Positions 43,651 through 52,850 of a stretch of DNA of 64,000 nucleotides are shown here, piece by piece. The first letter of the stretch is position 1. Every line of letters starts with the position of its first letter. A model generated the notes under the pieces. That model was not told the DNA's origin. It did not search any database and was given only the letters and a program-made list of their open reading frames with translations. The position numbers were made by a program, and so were the translations under genes. The stretch covers positions 3,534,001 to 3,598,000 of the forward strand of contig NZ_CP128361.1 of NCBI RefSeq assembly GCF_030345075.1. Reading direction: 5' to 3'. The DNA comes from Solwaraspora sp. WMMA2065. Its GTDB lineage: Bacteria; Actinomycetota; Actinomycetes; Mycobacteriales; Micromonosporaceae.

Positions 43651-44504
43651 GGCGGGACGACGCTACGCCGCGCGGGTGAGATCTCCCGCGACGTGACGCT
43701 CAGCCAGGACGTGGCGCTCGGCCTGCTCGGGGAATTGCCCGACGGGCCGATGGGGTGCCTACCCTTCCGGGTGGTGACCAGCGGCGCCGAGATTGACGTG
43801 CCGCTGTTCCTTCCGTGCCGGACTACCTCGACGAGGAAGCCGACCCGCTGCGGGACAGTCTGGGTGACCACTACGACTACACCGGGGTGAGCCGTTACTC
43901 CTGCAACAACGGCTGGGCGGCGGAGACCATCACCGGTCAGCGGCTGTACCTGATCGACATGACCACCGATCTGGGCGTGCCGGCGATCTTCGCCTACCTT
44001 CCCACGCAGGATGGCGAACCGGCCCGGATCCGCGGCTGCGGCGCCTCACTCTCCCGCCACTATGCGATCGCCCGTGCGGTGAGCGAGCTGGTCCAAATCC
44101 ACCTGGCGTCCTCGCTCGGGAACATCCACTCCGCGTTCGCGGCCATGGCGCCCGTCCGGCACGACTGGACGACGCCCTACCCCGCGCTCCATGCCTGTTA
44201 CCGAAGCGACTTCAGCACCCGGCTCGGCGACGCCATCCTGGTGCCGTACCGGGACACGGAAGCGCCGGACACCGCGGTTGGCCATTTCGACGCGCTCATC
44301 GATGCCCTCGTCAGACGCGGCTTCACGCCGCTGCAGCGAGACCACTACGTCACCGGCAACCTGGCCGTGGTCAACATCTTCGTCCCCGGCCTGGAGCGGT
44401 TCATGCTCGTCACCGACGGACAGGTGGTGGTGCCGGGGAAGCGCGGCATGGCGGTCAAGAACAACGGAACACCACCTGGCGGCTTCTTGAACAACGCCGA
44501 ATAG
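43651..44504 (+). pseudogene. YcaO-family gene remnant, 5'-truncated and frameshifted
   Basis: The first visible part (about 43660-43812) reads DVALGLLGELPDGPMGCLPF in one frame. At about 43813 the frame shifts, and from PDYLDEEADPL (43819) the YcaO C-terminal half continues: DMTTDLGVPAIFAYLP, RGCGASLSRHYAIARAVSEL (the conserved SExxQ-like ATP-site region) and GNLAVVNIFVPGLERF. YcaO proteins install azoline rings or thioamides in ribosomal peptides. The N-terminal half is lost; no precursor peptide or partner was found. Confidence 0.75.
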
Positions 44505-44544
44505 CCCACGTTGATCATGGCACTGGGTCGGTTGCCGCTGGCCG

Positions 44545-44595
44545 GCCGAACACCAGACACGTCAAAACAACGGTGACAGGTATCTGGTGTTCGGC
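44545..44595. repeat. 13-bp perfect inverted repeat after the YcaO remnant
   Basis: gccgaacaccaga (44545-44557) is the exact reverse complement of 44583-44595, with 25 bases between. It lies 40 bases downstream of the YcaO stop; it could be a terminator or the ends of a tiny mobile-element relic. Confidence 0.7.
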
Positions 44596-44657
44596 TCGTG
44601 CACCCGACAACCGGCCGGCCCTGGCGCGGCGGCCCGGCCGGCCGGACAATCGGCAGC

Positions 44658-45293
44658 ATGGCGATGCTGTGGCTCGGCGGAGCGGTGCTGCTGACCCTCC
44701 TCAGCGGCTTCCTGTTGGGCCAGGAACCGGGACTCACCTTCGTCACGGCCGTCCTGGTGCTGTGGGCAGCTGCAGCCGCCTACGTGGTCGCCGCCATCTG
44801 GCCCGCTCGCGCAGCTTCCGGTAACCGGGCCAGCCGGTTGACGACGGTCGTCATCACCGGACGCACACTGCTGGGGATCGCGGTCGGAGCGCTCAGTCTC
44901 GCCTTCGCCGGCGCGTACGGCGAAGGCAACCTTTCGCCGTACGGCGAACAGGTCACCGCCGAGGTCACCGATGTCCGTGACGGGTGCGTGCCGGGCACCG
45001 AACTGTGCCACCCCAGCTACCAGCTCTCCGTCGGCGGCGACGATCTCGGCTGGGTTCCGTTCTGCGGGCCGGCCGAGCCGGTCGGCTCGATGGTCGAGGT
45101 CGACATCGACCCACTCGGTCAGCGAGAGCCGCTGATCGTCTCCTGTATCCCCGGGCGGGACGCGGGACGAACGATCACCACAGCGTGGCTCGGTGGCGTC
45201 GGCGCCATCGGCCTGGTGGCTGTCGTCGGCCCAGCCTGGCGTGCCGCCCGCTCCCGGGGCCTTCGTCGACCCGACGTCACCGAGCCGGGCTGA
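44658..45293 (+). CDS. Hypothetical membrane protein with three to four helices
   Basis: About 211 residues from ATG 44658 (an in-frame GTG at 44598 would overlap the inverted repeat and add 20 arginine-rich residues). Two N-terminal helices (WLGGAVLLTLLSGFLLG, FVTAVLVLWAAAAAYVVAAI), one near 75, an extracellular part with paired cysteines (DGCVPGTELCHP; VPFCGPAE; IVSCIPG), then a last helix (about 178-198). Ectodomain resembles DUF3592-like small barrels, uncertain. Function unknown. Confidence 0.6.
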   Translation: MAMLWLGGAVLLTLLSGFLLGQEPGLTFVTAVLVLWAAAAAYVVAAIWPARAASGNRASRLTTVVITGRTLLGIAVGALSLAFAGAYGEGNLSPYGEQVTAEVTDVRDGCVPGTELCHPSYQLSVGGDDLGWVPFCGPAEPVGSMVEVDIDPLGQREPLIVSCIPGRDAGRTITTAWLGGVGAIGLVAVVGPAWRAARSRGLRRPDVTEPG

Positions 45294-45307
45294 CCCCGGA
45301 GCCGGAG

Positions 45308-46927
45308 TCAGCCGACCAGCTCGTCCGGCAGGTCGGCCAGGAGCTTTCTGGCCTCGGCGACATCCGGGGGGTCGGGGCCGTACGCGCGTACCAGGACGGC
45401 CAGCGACTCGCGCAACGTCGCGGCGGCCGCCGCCACCTGCCCGGAGCCCAGCTGCAGCAGCCCGATCTGCCGGCGCAGGTCGAACGTACCCGGATGGTCT
45501 GCGCCGTGCTGCCGTACCTCGTCGGTGAGCAGGGCGTCGAGCAGCTGCAACGCCTCGGTCGACTGCCCGATCAACGCATGACAGGTGGCCTCCTTGAGCC
45601 GGCAGGCCACCGCCAACTCAGCAGCCGAGCCGCCGGACGCCGGGCCGGCGACGGAGCCCGCAGCGCCCGCAGACGCGGCGGAGCCGGCTGCGGCGGCCAG
45701 ATCAGTGGCCAGCTCCCGGTACACGGGGATCGCGCCCCGGTAGTCGCCGCCTTCGAACAGCACGCTCGCCAGCTCGAACCGCAGGCTCGCCACATCACCG
45801 TCGGTGGGGCCGAACACCTGCGACGCCGGACCGGCGACATCGGCGAGCACCTCGGCCGCCTGGTGGAACCGGGACTGCCGGACCAGGCGGCCGGCTTCGC
45901 TGCGGGCCCGGTCCAGCGCCGTACGACTGAGCGTCGGCTCAGCCTCAGCCGACGGAGCGGGCAGTTCTGACGCGGCCGGCGCAGCTGGGGCCGCCGGGTC
46001 CGGGCGGGCAGCCAGCACCCGGCCGAGAACCTCCGCGTACATCCGCACCGGGCTGGGCTGTGTCGGCGGCGCCAGCGCCCCGGGCAGCGGGCCGAGATCC
46101 GTCGCGTACGGCAACAGCCGGCGGTACACCTCGTCGGCGCTGCCCGGCCGCTCGTCGGGGCGCTTGGCCAGCAGCGCCGCCAGCAGCTGCGCCAGCTCGT
46201 CCGGCGCGTCCGGAGGAAGCCGCCGCAACGATGTCGGCACCCCACTGACCTGCTGGTTCATCAGTACGTACGGGCTGGATCCGGTGAACACCTGTGCGCC
46301 GGTGAGCATCTCGTGCAGGGTGCAGCCGAGCGCGTACAGGTCGGTCTGCGGGCTGCTCAACTCGGCGCGGATCTGCTCCGGCGCCATGTACGCCGGGGTG
46401 CCCAGGCTCTACCCGGTACGGGTGATCCGGGACAGGTCGGTACGGTCCAACGCCACCGCCAGCCCGAAGTCGAGCACCTTCACCCCGCCGTCCGGCTCGA
46501 CCATGAGGTTGTTCGGTTTCAGGTCGCGGTGCACCAGCGACGCCCGGTGCGCCACCGACAGCACCGCGCAGGTCTGCGCGGCGATCGCCGCCGCCCAGCC
46601 GACCGGCAGTTGGCCCTGCTCGGCGACCAGGTCGGCGACGCTGATCCCGCCGACCCGCTGCATCACCAGGAACGGCCGGCCGTCGTGGCTGCCGACGTCG
46701 AACACGGCCGGCACCCCGGGATGCTGCAGCCGGGCGGTGATCCGAGCCTCCCGGAAGAACCGTTTCACCAGCTCCGGGTCGGGTTCGAGGTCGGGGAACC
46801 GGATGAACTTGACGGCGACTTCCCGCTCCAGCTTCACGTCCCGGCCGAGCCACACCTCGCCCATCCCGCCCCGCGCGATCATCTGCTCCAGCTCGTAACG
46901 GCCTTCGCTCAACGCCGGCAGGCTCAC
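45308..46927 (-). pseudogene. Ser/Thr protein kinase with TPR-like C-terminus, interrupted by in-frame amber
   Basis: The PknB-type domain is normal to Gly172: glycine loop ARGGMGEVWLG, VAVK (Lys40), HRDLKPNN (133-140), DFG (153-155). Then TAG (46411-46409) replaces one codon before SLGTPAYMAPEQ, the activation segment and APE motif, which continue in the same frame to a helical C-terminus with TPR-like repeats (to 45308). A single base change from GAG would explain it. Without readthrough the product is a dead half-kinase. Other explanations are a sequencing error or a very recent mutation, as no other damage is visible. Confidence 0.82.
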
Positions 46928-46933
46928 CTCTCG

Positions 46934-47341
46934 CTACCTCTCCGCAGCAGTCGACGGTGGTCGCAGGGTGCCGTCGGCAAGCCCGGCGAACCCTTGCCGG
47001 ATCAACGCCTCCCCCAGCGACACCGTGCGCCGGAGACTGTCCTCGAAGGTGACCAGCCGCCGGAACGCCTCACCGTAGCCGCGTTGCTCGGCAAACGGTA
47101 GTCGGGGGATCACCACCCGTCGGGCGTCGGTGCGGGCCAACGCCGACGAGCTGCGCACCGCACCACTGGTCCGGCTCTGCGCCGCGCGCAGAAACCCGGC
47201 CAGGAAGTACGGGTCGACCCGCGCCGGGTCGACCCGGAACAGCAGCAGCTGCGGGCCGAGCACCGCGCCGCCGCTGTCCAGCACCCGGGCGGCGGGTTCC
47301 CGACCGACGACCTGGTCAGCGCGTTCCTGCGCGACTGGCAC
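46934..47341 (-). pseudogene. C-terminal fragment of an N-6 DNA methylase/specificity-type protein
   Basis: 135 residues: AVLGPQLLLFRVDPARVDPYFLAGFLRA and RRVVIPRLPFAEQRGYGEAFRRL, typical of the DNA-target-recognition C-terminus of single-chain type I-like N-6 methylases in actinomycetes. The methylase catalytic domain (NPPY) is absent upstream, where a different gene lies, so this is a remnant. It sits six bases before the kinase gene and may still be transcribed with it. Confidence 0.6.
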
Positions 47342-47417
47342 GCCACCACCGTCTGGCAGACCCCCACCTCATCCCGTTGACCCCGCCGGGCTCGTCTGAC
47401 AGACGTGCAAGCCGTCG

Positions 47418-47996
47418 TCAACGCTCGGCGCGGTTCTGCTCGCGGAGCTGGTGCAGCAGGGCGGTCCAGCGCTTCGGCACCCCCAGGTCGAGGAACTCGG
47501 CCTTCAACGCGGCGATCTTCCGCTCCCGGTCGGCCAGCATCGCCTGCACGGCCGCGGTCAGCTGCGAGACGAACGCGCTCTCGCCCAGCCGGGTGACCGT
47601 GCCCTCGGCGAGCTGCACGGTCCAGGAGAGGGCGCCGGTGGTGCGTACCGTGATCGAACCGTCCGGTGAGCCGCCGGACGCGACCACCTCGTTGAGCGCC
47701 CGCGCGTACGCGGCCTGCCCTGGTGTCTGCTCGGGTCGGGCCGGCGGGTCGACGACGACCCGGAACGACGCCGACCGTCGCTCGTGGAGATCGTCCTGGG
47801 ACCGCTGGAACGCGACCCACATCGCCTGCCCGAGCCGGCTCAGCTGGTGGGCGAGGGTGTCGTCGGTGTAGCGACCGTACGCCGCGTAGCTGAAGCTGAT
47901 CCGCAAGTCCGTACCGTCGGTGGTGTCCGCCCAGATCGCACCGTCCGGGGACGACGCGGAGATCGGCGGGCGGCGGTCAAGGTCGGGCTCGCTCAT
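47418..47996 (-). CDS. YbaB-like protein of the type VII-client cluster, copy A
   Basis: 192 residues from ATG 47996, preceded by GGGGGAG. It has a two-part layout: a strand region (GTDLRISFSYAAYGRYTD) with a long helix (LAHQLSRLGQAMWVAFQRSQ), then a second strand-helix unit (DGSITVRTTGALSWTVQ ... SQLTAAVQAMLADRERKIAAL). Both units align by eye with the protein at 59645 (LAGLGRLLWAGR; DGSVQIEVRGMRDWTVRI), so they are paralogues. The fold may be YbaB/EbfC-like, as in type VII secretion-associated proteins. Function inferred from context only. Confidence 0.6.
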   Translation of the reverse strand: MSEPDLDRRPPISASSPDGAIWADTTDGTDLRISFSYAAYGRYTDDTLAHQLSRLGQAMWVAFQRSQDDLHERRSASFRVVVDPPARPEQTPGQAAYARALNEVVASGGSPDGSITVRTTGALSWTVQLAEGTVTRLGESAFVSQLTAAVQAMLADRERKIAALKAEFLDLGVPKRWTALLHQLREQNRAER

Positions 47997-48099
47997 CTCT
48001 CCCCCGCTCCGCAGGTCACCTGGCCACCGTCGAAATCCGCCCCGGACAGCGACGGCAACGAGACGACAGTCGATTGCCACACTGTGTTAGGACTAGGCG

Positions 48100-49287
48100 G
48101 TGAAACGAACTGCGCGTGGGCTCGCTGCGGCACTCGTCGCAACGGCGACAGTCGGAATCCCGCTGCCGGCACTGGCGGCCGACGCGGTCTCTCCGGTCGA
48201 GCCGCTGGCGGCCGAGGCGGCTCCGGCCGACGGATCGACGGCGACGCTGTACGCCGGAACCGGTGAGGCCGGGTACTCCGGCGACGATGGTCCTGCCACG
48301 GCGGCGGCGCTGAACCAGCCCGGTGGGGTCGCCGTCACGCCGGACGGGGTCGTGTACGTCGCCGACACCGGCAACGGGGCCGTCCGGGCGATATCCACCG
48401 ACGGCGTGATCCGCACCGTCCCCGTCGGCGAGTTCACCCTGAGCTATCCGAGCAGTCTGGCGGTCGACGCAGCTGGGACCGTCTACATCGGGGACAGTGG
48501 CAACGCCCGGATTCTCTCTTTGTCGCCCGACGGCGACGTGACCCTGGTGGCAGGCGGCAACGGGGCCGGGTTCGCCGGTGATGGCGGGCCGGCCGTCGAG
48601 GCGCAGCTGCGCGACGTCAGCGGGCTGACCGTCGACGCCGACGGCGGGTTGGTCTTCGGCGACCTGCGCAACTACCGGGTCCGGCGGATCAACGCCGACG
48701 GCGTCATCGACACCCTGATCGGCAGCGGCGACGTCGGGCTGGTGGCGGGCGGCGACGCGGTGAGGTTCACCTTCCCGTACGCGCCGATCTCGACGGCGGA
48801 CGACCCCGACGGCGGCCGCTGGGTGGCGAGCACCCTGCTGTACGGCCTGTCCGACAACGTGATGCGCGCGGTGGTCCGCGACGGCGACAGCCGGTGGACG
48901 TACTCCGAATCGCAGTCAGCGGAGATCCCCGCCGGTGCTTGGCAGGGCAACCTCTACCTGGCCGTCACCGCGAACGCCCGGTACCTGTCGACCGACGACG
49001 GCCTCTACCGCTTCCACCCGGACAGCCGGGTGGAGACCCTGCTGGCGAATCCGTCGTTCGCCGGCCCGCTGGCCATGGTGGACGACCAGCTCGGCTACCT
49101 GGTGGACCCGCTCCAGCACAAGGTGTACCGGTTGGAGCTGCCGGCGATCTCCGCCGCCGGTCCGGGCAACGGCGGCGACGCGGATCCCGACGGCGCGGTA
49201 CGGCCGTGGTGGGTGCTGGCCGCCGGGGTCGCGGTCGCGGTGACGCTGCTGGTGGCGGTCGTCGCGGTACGCCGCCGCAAAGCATGA
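48100..49287 (+). CDS. Secreted NHL-repeat beta-propeller protein with C-terminal anchor
   Basis: 395 residues, GTG start. Signal peptide about 1-27. NHL repeats (GYSGDDGPATAAALNQPGGVAV, YVADTGNGAVRAI, YIGDSGNARILSL, GFAGDGGPAVEAQLRDVSGLTV) form a propeller of about six blades. A C-terminal membrane helix with RRRKA tail (about 368-395) resembles the anchors of type VII-associated proteases. Likely a surface binding protein; no enzyme site. First gene of a plus-strand group with the next two. Confidence 0.78.
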   Translation: MKRTARGLAAALVATATVGIPLPALAADAVSPVEPLAAEAAPADGSTATLYAGTGEAGYSGDDGPATAAALNQPGGVAVTPDGVVYVADTGNGAVRAISTDGVIRTVPVGEFTLSYPSSLAVDAAGTVYIGDSGNARILSLSPDGDVTLVAGGNGAGFAGDGGPAVEAQLRDVSGLTVDADGGLVFGDLRNYRVRRINADGVIDTLIGSGDVGLVAGGDAVRFTFPYAPISTADDPDGGRWVASTLLYGLSDNVMRAVVRDGDSRWTYSESQSAEIPAGAWQGNLYLAVTANARYLSTDDGLYRFHPDSRVETLLANPSFAGPLAMVDDQLGYLVDPLQHKVYRLELPAISAAGPGNGGDADPDGAVRPWWVLAAGVAVAVTLLVAVVAVRRRKA

Positions 49288-49341
49288 ACGCACGACCGCT
49301 CGGCACATCGCCGGAGCGGCTCCATCGACCATCGACCGGGG

Positions 49342-49755
49342 GTGATGGTGATGCCGGAGGATGTCACCGGTGGTGACCTGTACGCGCTGTGGCGGGTGTC
49401 TGAGGCGCTGCTGCCGCGCGTGGCGGACGTCTACTACGACGCGAACCGGCTGGTCGCGGCGGCGGACGGCGCATCCGGGCTGACCTTCGCCCTGACCATG
49501 TGGAACACGCTGCGCTACGAACTGCAGGACATGTACGCCGAGATCGGCGGTGTGGTGCTGGACGGCGCGACCGCCGTACGGGACGCCCGCCTCGCGTACG
49601 AGGCGACCGACGCGCAGGCCGCGAGCGAGCTTCAGTCGCTTCTCGCCGACCCGTGGCGCAACTCCACCGACCCGGCGATCGCGCCGCCGGCACCGGGGTC
49701 CGAGGACGACCCCGGTACGCCGATCCCCGCCCCACGCCGGCCCGACGCTTCCTGA
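49342..49755 (+). CDS. Small helical WXG100-like protein, copy A
   Basis: 137 residues. Four start codons occur at 49342-49353; the true one is unclear. The helical part begins GGDLYALWRVSEALLPRVAD and has a second helix around MWNTLRYELQDMYAEI; a Pro/Asp-rich tail follows. Protein 58202 starts with the same DLYxLWR and overall helix pattern, so they are paralogues. Such pairs precede larger W-x-G proteins, as in type VII secretion substrate pairs. Function inferred. Confidence 0.6.
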   Translation: MMVMPEDVTGGDLYALWRVSEALLPRVADVYYDANRLVAAADGASGLTFALTMWNTLRYELQDMYAEIGGVVLDGATAVRDARLAYEATDAQAASELQSLLADPWRNSTDPAIAPPAPGSEDDPGTPIPAPRRPDAS

Positions 49756-49766
49756 AGGGGGCGACC

Positions 49767-50843
49767 ATGGGCAACGCCGACACCCCGGCCGAGTACGCGA
49801 ATCCGAGCTTCGTGCCGGAGCTGACCGAGAAGGCTGAGCAGCTGCGGCAGGAGTTCGTCCGGCAGACCCTGCAGGACCTGAACTCCTACCTCGATGCGCT
49901 GCTGGAGGAATACAACAAGGCCAACCCGGACCGGCGGGCGTACACCATCACCTCCGGGGCGTTCTCCGTCGTCATCAACAAAGGCCCCGGGCTGCCGAAC
50001 GAGGAGGTGGTCCTCGCCGAGGCGGAGATCAGGCAGTGGGAGTATGCGATCGAGAACGAACACTACGCCTGGGTTGTCCCCACCTTCAATAGCTACCTGA
50101 TGCCGGACCCGGACGAGGCCAACCTGGCCATCGACAATCTCGGCAAGATCGCCGCGATGTTCGGCGGATCGGTTGCCGAAGCCGGCGAGCTCGGCAACCG
50201 CGACATGGGGCTCACCGGCCTGCAGACCGTCCGCGACCAGATGGAGAACCACTGGGAGGGTTCGTTCCAGCAAACCTTCATCGGCAACTTCGTCGCCCCG
50301 CTGGAGAACGGGCTGGCCTGTCGGGCCGCCGCCGCCCGCATCGCCAAGGAGCTGTTGGAAGCCAACAAGATCAGCAAGATCGCCCAGCGGAAGGCCGTCC
50401 TCGACCTGCTAGACAAGGCGATCGCGGCCCTTGGTGACCTCGGCGCGGGCGGCAAGTCAGCCAAGAGCTACACCTGGAGCACCCTGGTCGGCATCGCCGC
50501 CGGCACCCTGATCGCCACCACCGGCGGCATGGCAGCCTGGGTCGGCGCGGTGATCATCTCGACCAGCACCCTGGCGCAAGGGCTGGAGGTGGGCAGCGAC
50601 GCCGAGCCCGTCGAGATCGGCGGCACCACCGCGCAGGACATCGCAGTCGCGGTGCAGCGGGCGCTGACCAAGCAGAACGAGAAGTACGTCGACGACGAAA
50701 CCAAGGTCGCGGACGCCCTCACCCGACTGCACCAGGACGTGGCCGCCGCCCGCAACGTGGTCGGGCAGCTGGGCGTCAACCGGCCCGACCTGCACGGAGC
50801 CTCATCCGCCGACATCCGGCGCGGCCTGACCCCGTCAGACTGA
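49767..50843 (+). CDS. W-x-G hydrophobic-hairpin protein (type VII client-like), copy A
   Basis: 358 residues, ATG preceded by AAGGGGG. An N-terminal helical region (about 15-55), then WEGSFQQTF with Trp163 as the W-x-G motif, long helices, a hydrophobic hairpin (about 235-270; STLVGIAAGTLIATTGGMAAWVGAVIIS) and an amphipathic C-terminus. The protein at 58585 has the same plan (SWTGRAAMEF, then NFISPF; hairpin). This is the layout of LXG/WXG-type type VII secretion substrates. No C-terminal toxin domain seen. The W-x-G reading is my own; no secretion gene is in the window. Confidence 0.6.
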   Translation: MGNADTPAEYANPSFVPELTEKAEQLRQEFVRQTLQDLNSYLDALLEEYNKANPDRRAYTITSGAFSVVINKGPGLPNEEVVLAEAEIRQWEYAIENEHYAWVVPTFNSYLMPDPDEANLAIDNLGKIAAMFGGSVAEAGELGNRDMGLTGLQTVRDQMENHWEGSFQQTFIGNFVAPLENGLACRAAAARIAKELLEANKISKIAQRKAVLDLLDKAIAALGDLGAGGKSAKSYTWSTLVGIAAGTLIATTGGMAAWVGAVIISTSTLAQGLEVGSDAEPVEIGGTTAQDIAVAVQRALTKQNEKYVDDETKVADALTRLHQDVAAARNVVGQLGVNRPDLHGASSADIRRGLTPSD

Positions 50844-50868
50844 CCTGACCCCGGCAGACTGACCTGAC
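50831..50868 (+). repeat. 19-bp tandem repeat over stop codon
   Basis: Copies at 50831-50849 and 50850-50868 agree at 18 of 19 positions; the first includes the stop codon of the W-x-G protein gene. A weaker third part follows to 50885. Confidence 0.85.
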
Positions 50869-50923
50869 TCCGTCGGGCTGAACGACGAAGCCGGATGTCG
50901 GTGGGGCGTGGCACCCTGACCGG

Positions 50924-51340
50924 GTGAACGTCGAGGAAGCCGTCCGACTGCGCCGGGCCCGGGACCTGCTGGACCGGGAGTACGCCCGCCCGTTGGACGT
51001 GCCGGCGATGGCGCGGGCCGCGTACATGTCGCCGTCGCATTTCACCCGGTTGTTCCGGGCCGCCTACGGCGAGAGCCCGTACGGCTATCTGTCGACCCGG
51101 CGGGTCGAGCGGGCCAAGGCGCTGCTGCGCCGTGGCGACCTGAGCGTCACCGACGTCTGCATGGCGGTCGGGTTCACCTCGCTCGGCTCGTTCAGCTCCC
51201 GCTTCACCGAGCTGGTCGGCGAGTCGCCCAGCGCGTACCGGGCCAGGTCACACGCCGCTAGCGCGGCCATCCCGGCCTGCTACGTCAAGGCCGTCACCCG
51301 CCCGACCCGCCCGGCCGCGCTGCGCCTTACTGTTCATTGA
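50924..51340 (+). CDS. AraC-family regulator (single-domain)
   Basis: 138 residues, GTG start. Two HTH units (about 15-60 and 65-108; LDVPAMARAAYMSPSHFTRLFRAAYGESPYGYL, and VTDVCMAVGFTSLGSFSSRFTELVGESPSAYR), then a short C-terminus. In related genomes, as I recall, this regulator directly precedes the VOC gene seen here at 52417; a two-gene minus-strand module has been inserted between them. Confidence 0.85.
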   Translation: MNVEEAVRLRRARDLLDREYARPLDVPAMARAAYMSPSHFTRLFRAAYGESPYGYLSTRRVERAKALLRRGDLSVTDVCMAVGFTSLGSFSSRFTELVGESPSAYRARSHAASAAIPACYVKAVTRPTRPAALRLTVH

Positions 51341-51361
51341 CGGCTGAAACGAGGCTTGGAG

Positions 51362-51889
51362 CTAACCGAACAGCTCACGGATCACGCCCATGGCTCGTGG
51401 CGAGATCGCCTCGTCCGGATAGAAGTCACGGCACAACCGCACGGCATCGTCCACCGTCGCGACCTCGGCCAGTGCAGCGAGGGTACGAAGGTCGTCCACG
51501 TCGCGTGCCCGTGCCGCGAGAGCCTTCATCGCGAAGATGTGCTCGGGCGAAGCCGCCATGACGCGAATGCCGGGATGGTCGAAGACCCGCCGTCGCCCCG
51601 GGTCCTCTTTGCCAGACACGTACACACTGGCCTGCTCGTTGAGCCACCACGGGGGCAGTCCTAGTTCGTCGGCCACCGCACGCGCCTCGTCGAGAACGAC
51701 GCCGTGCGGCACGAACATCGCATCGACGTCCCTGGTCACCCGTTTTGCGTCATAGGCCAGCGCCATCGCGGCACCACCGACGACGAAGATGTCAGCAACG
51801 ACCCCTCGACGGACGAGCCGATCACCCAGGCTACTGAACGCTCGCTCAAGTTCCGCGCGCCCCATCAGGACGCCGTCTGAGCCGGTCAC
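51362..51889 (-). CDS. Nucleotidyltransferase-fold protein (DUF6036-like), TA-like module
   Basis: 175 residues, GTG start overlapping the upstream stop (GTGA). FVVGGAAMALAYD followed by RVTRDVDAMF is the GG...DxD core of MNT/AbiEii-type nucleotidyltransferases; C-terminal helices (VRVMAASPEHIFAMKALAARARDVDD) fit. Proteins of this kind act in toxin-antitoxin or abortive-infection pairs. Which member is toxic is unknown. The module splits the AraC/VOC pair. Confidence 0.72.
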   Translation of the reverse strand: MTGSDGVLMGRAELERAFSSLGDRLVRRGVVADIFVVGGAAMALAYDAKRVTRDVDAMFVPHGVVLDEARAVADELGLPPWWLNEQASVYVSGKEDPGRRRVFDHPGIRVMAASPEHIFAMKALAARARDVDDLRTLAALAEVATVDDAVRLCRDFYPDEAISPRAMGVIRELFG

Positions 51890-52272
51890 GCCGCTGCCAG
51901 GTCGTGGACGGACAGGTACACCCCATGCTTGCGAAGGGCGGCTGGCGCCCACGCCAACGCATCTGCCCGGTGGACTGCCAATTCGGCAGGAAACCATGGT
52001 CGGCGCAGCACCCGCGCCTCAGCCCATTGCGGCGGGGCGACGTCCGCCTGAGCGAGCAGATGCTCTGCGAGTGCCGCGAGTAGCGCGTCCCACCGCTCGT
52101 CCCCGGTCTGCTCCGGTTCGTCCAGCAGCAGCGTCACCCTGGTGTCCGCCGGCTCCCAGCGGAACTCCTCCAGGAACTCCCACACCAACTTCCACCGGGT
52201 CTGGTCGACGTCTGTGGATGCCAGATGGCTGGCCAGCACTGCCAGACTCATCGGTTCGTAGCCGGTACCCAC
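51886..52272 (-). CDS. Small acidic/helical partner of the nucleotidyltransferase
   Basis: 128 residues (an ATG at residue 8 is an alternative start). Helical, with LVWEFLEEFRWEPADTRV and RWDALLAALAEHLLAQADV, then EARVLRRPWFPAELAVHRADAL. Its stop overlaps the nucleotidyltransferase start by four bases, so the two are translationally coupled. It looks like the first gene of a toxin-antitoxin-type pair; family not recognised. Confidence 0.6.
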   Translation of the reverse strand: MGTGYEPMSLAVLASHLASTDVDQTRWKLVWEFLEEFRWEPADTRVTLLLDEPEQTGDERWDALLAALAEHLLAQADVAPPQWAEARVLRRPWFPAELAVHRADALAWAPAALRKHGVYLSVHDLAAA

Positions 52273-52416
52273 AACGCGAACCTCACTTTCCGAACCTCGG
52301 CATCACTTCGGCACCATCAGCTTCAGGCTACCGGGCGACGGCCTGTCCAGGACCGGCCGGAGTATCAAGTCGGTTTGGAGAAGCCCAGGTCAGCCGGCCG
52401 GCGTAGCGTCGCTGGC

Positions 52417-52824
52417 ATGACAATCAAGCTTTCCCACACGTTCCTGCTCGTCCGCGATCAGGACGAGGCACTGAAGTTCTACCGCGACGTGCTCGGCCTG
52501 GAGGTCCGCACCGACGTGCCGTTCGAGGGCGTCCGCTGGCTGACCGTCGGCCCGCCCGGACAGCCGGACGTCGAGATCGTGCTCGAAGTCGCCGCGATGG
52601 GTCGCGCCGCCGACCAGGAGACCCTGGAGCTGCTGCTCGCCAAGGGCTCGCTCAGCGGGCTGATCTTCCTGGTCGACGACGTGGACGCGACGTTCGAGCG
52701 GGTCCGGGCCGCCGGGGCGGAGGTCATGCAGGAGCCCATCGACCAGCCGTACGGGGTACGCGACTGCGGTGTCCGCGACCCGTCCGGCAACAACATCCGC
52801 TTCTCGCAGCGACTGCCGCAGTAG
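52417..52824 (+). CDS. VOC (glyoxalase/bleomycin-resistance-like) family protein
   Basis: 135 residues. Two beta-alpha-beta-beta-beta units: HTFLLVRDQDEALKFYRDVLGLEVRTD and GVRWLTVGPPGQPDVEIVL, then FLVDDVDATFERVRAAGAEV and PYGVRDCGVRDPSGNNIRF. The fold binds a metal or a hydrophobic ligand; substrate not known. The start is ATG 52417, as upstream frame has no domain. Likely once an operon with the AraC gene (see the inserted module). Confidence 0.9.
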   Translation: MTIKLSHTFLLVRDQDEALKFYRDVLGLEVRTDVPFEGVRWLTVGPPGQPDVEIVLEVAAMGRAADQETLELLLAKGSLSGLIFLVDDVDATFERVRAAGAEVMQEPIDQPYGVRDCGVRDPSGNNIRFSQRLPQ

Positions 52825-52850
52825 TCGCACCGCCGCTGCGCCACCCGCGC

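Noticed and set aside
44545-44595. Miniature transposon ends
   Set aside because: Perfect 13-bp inverted repeat, but only 25 bases apart and no target duplication seen; kept as a plain inverted repeat.
47110-47820. Minus-strand 236-codon frame joining the methylase fragment and YbaB-like gene
   Set aside because: It overlaps both supported frames and reads as low-complexity Arg/Ala sequence in its first half.
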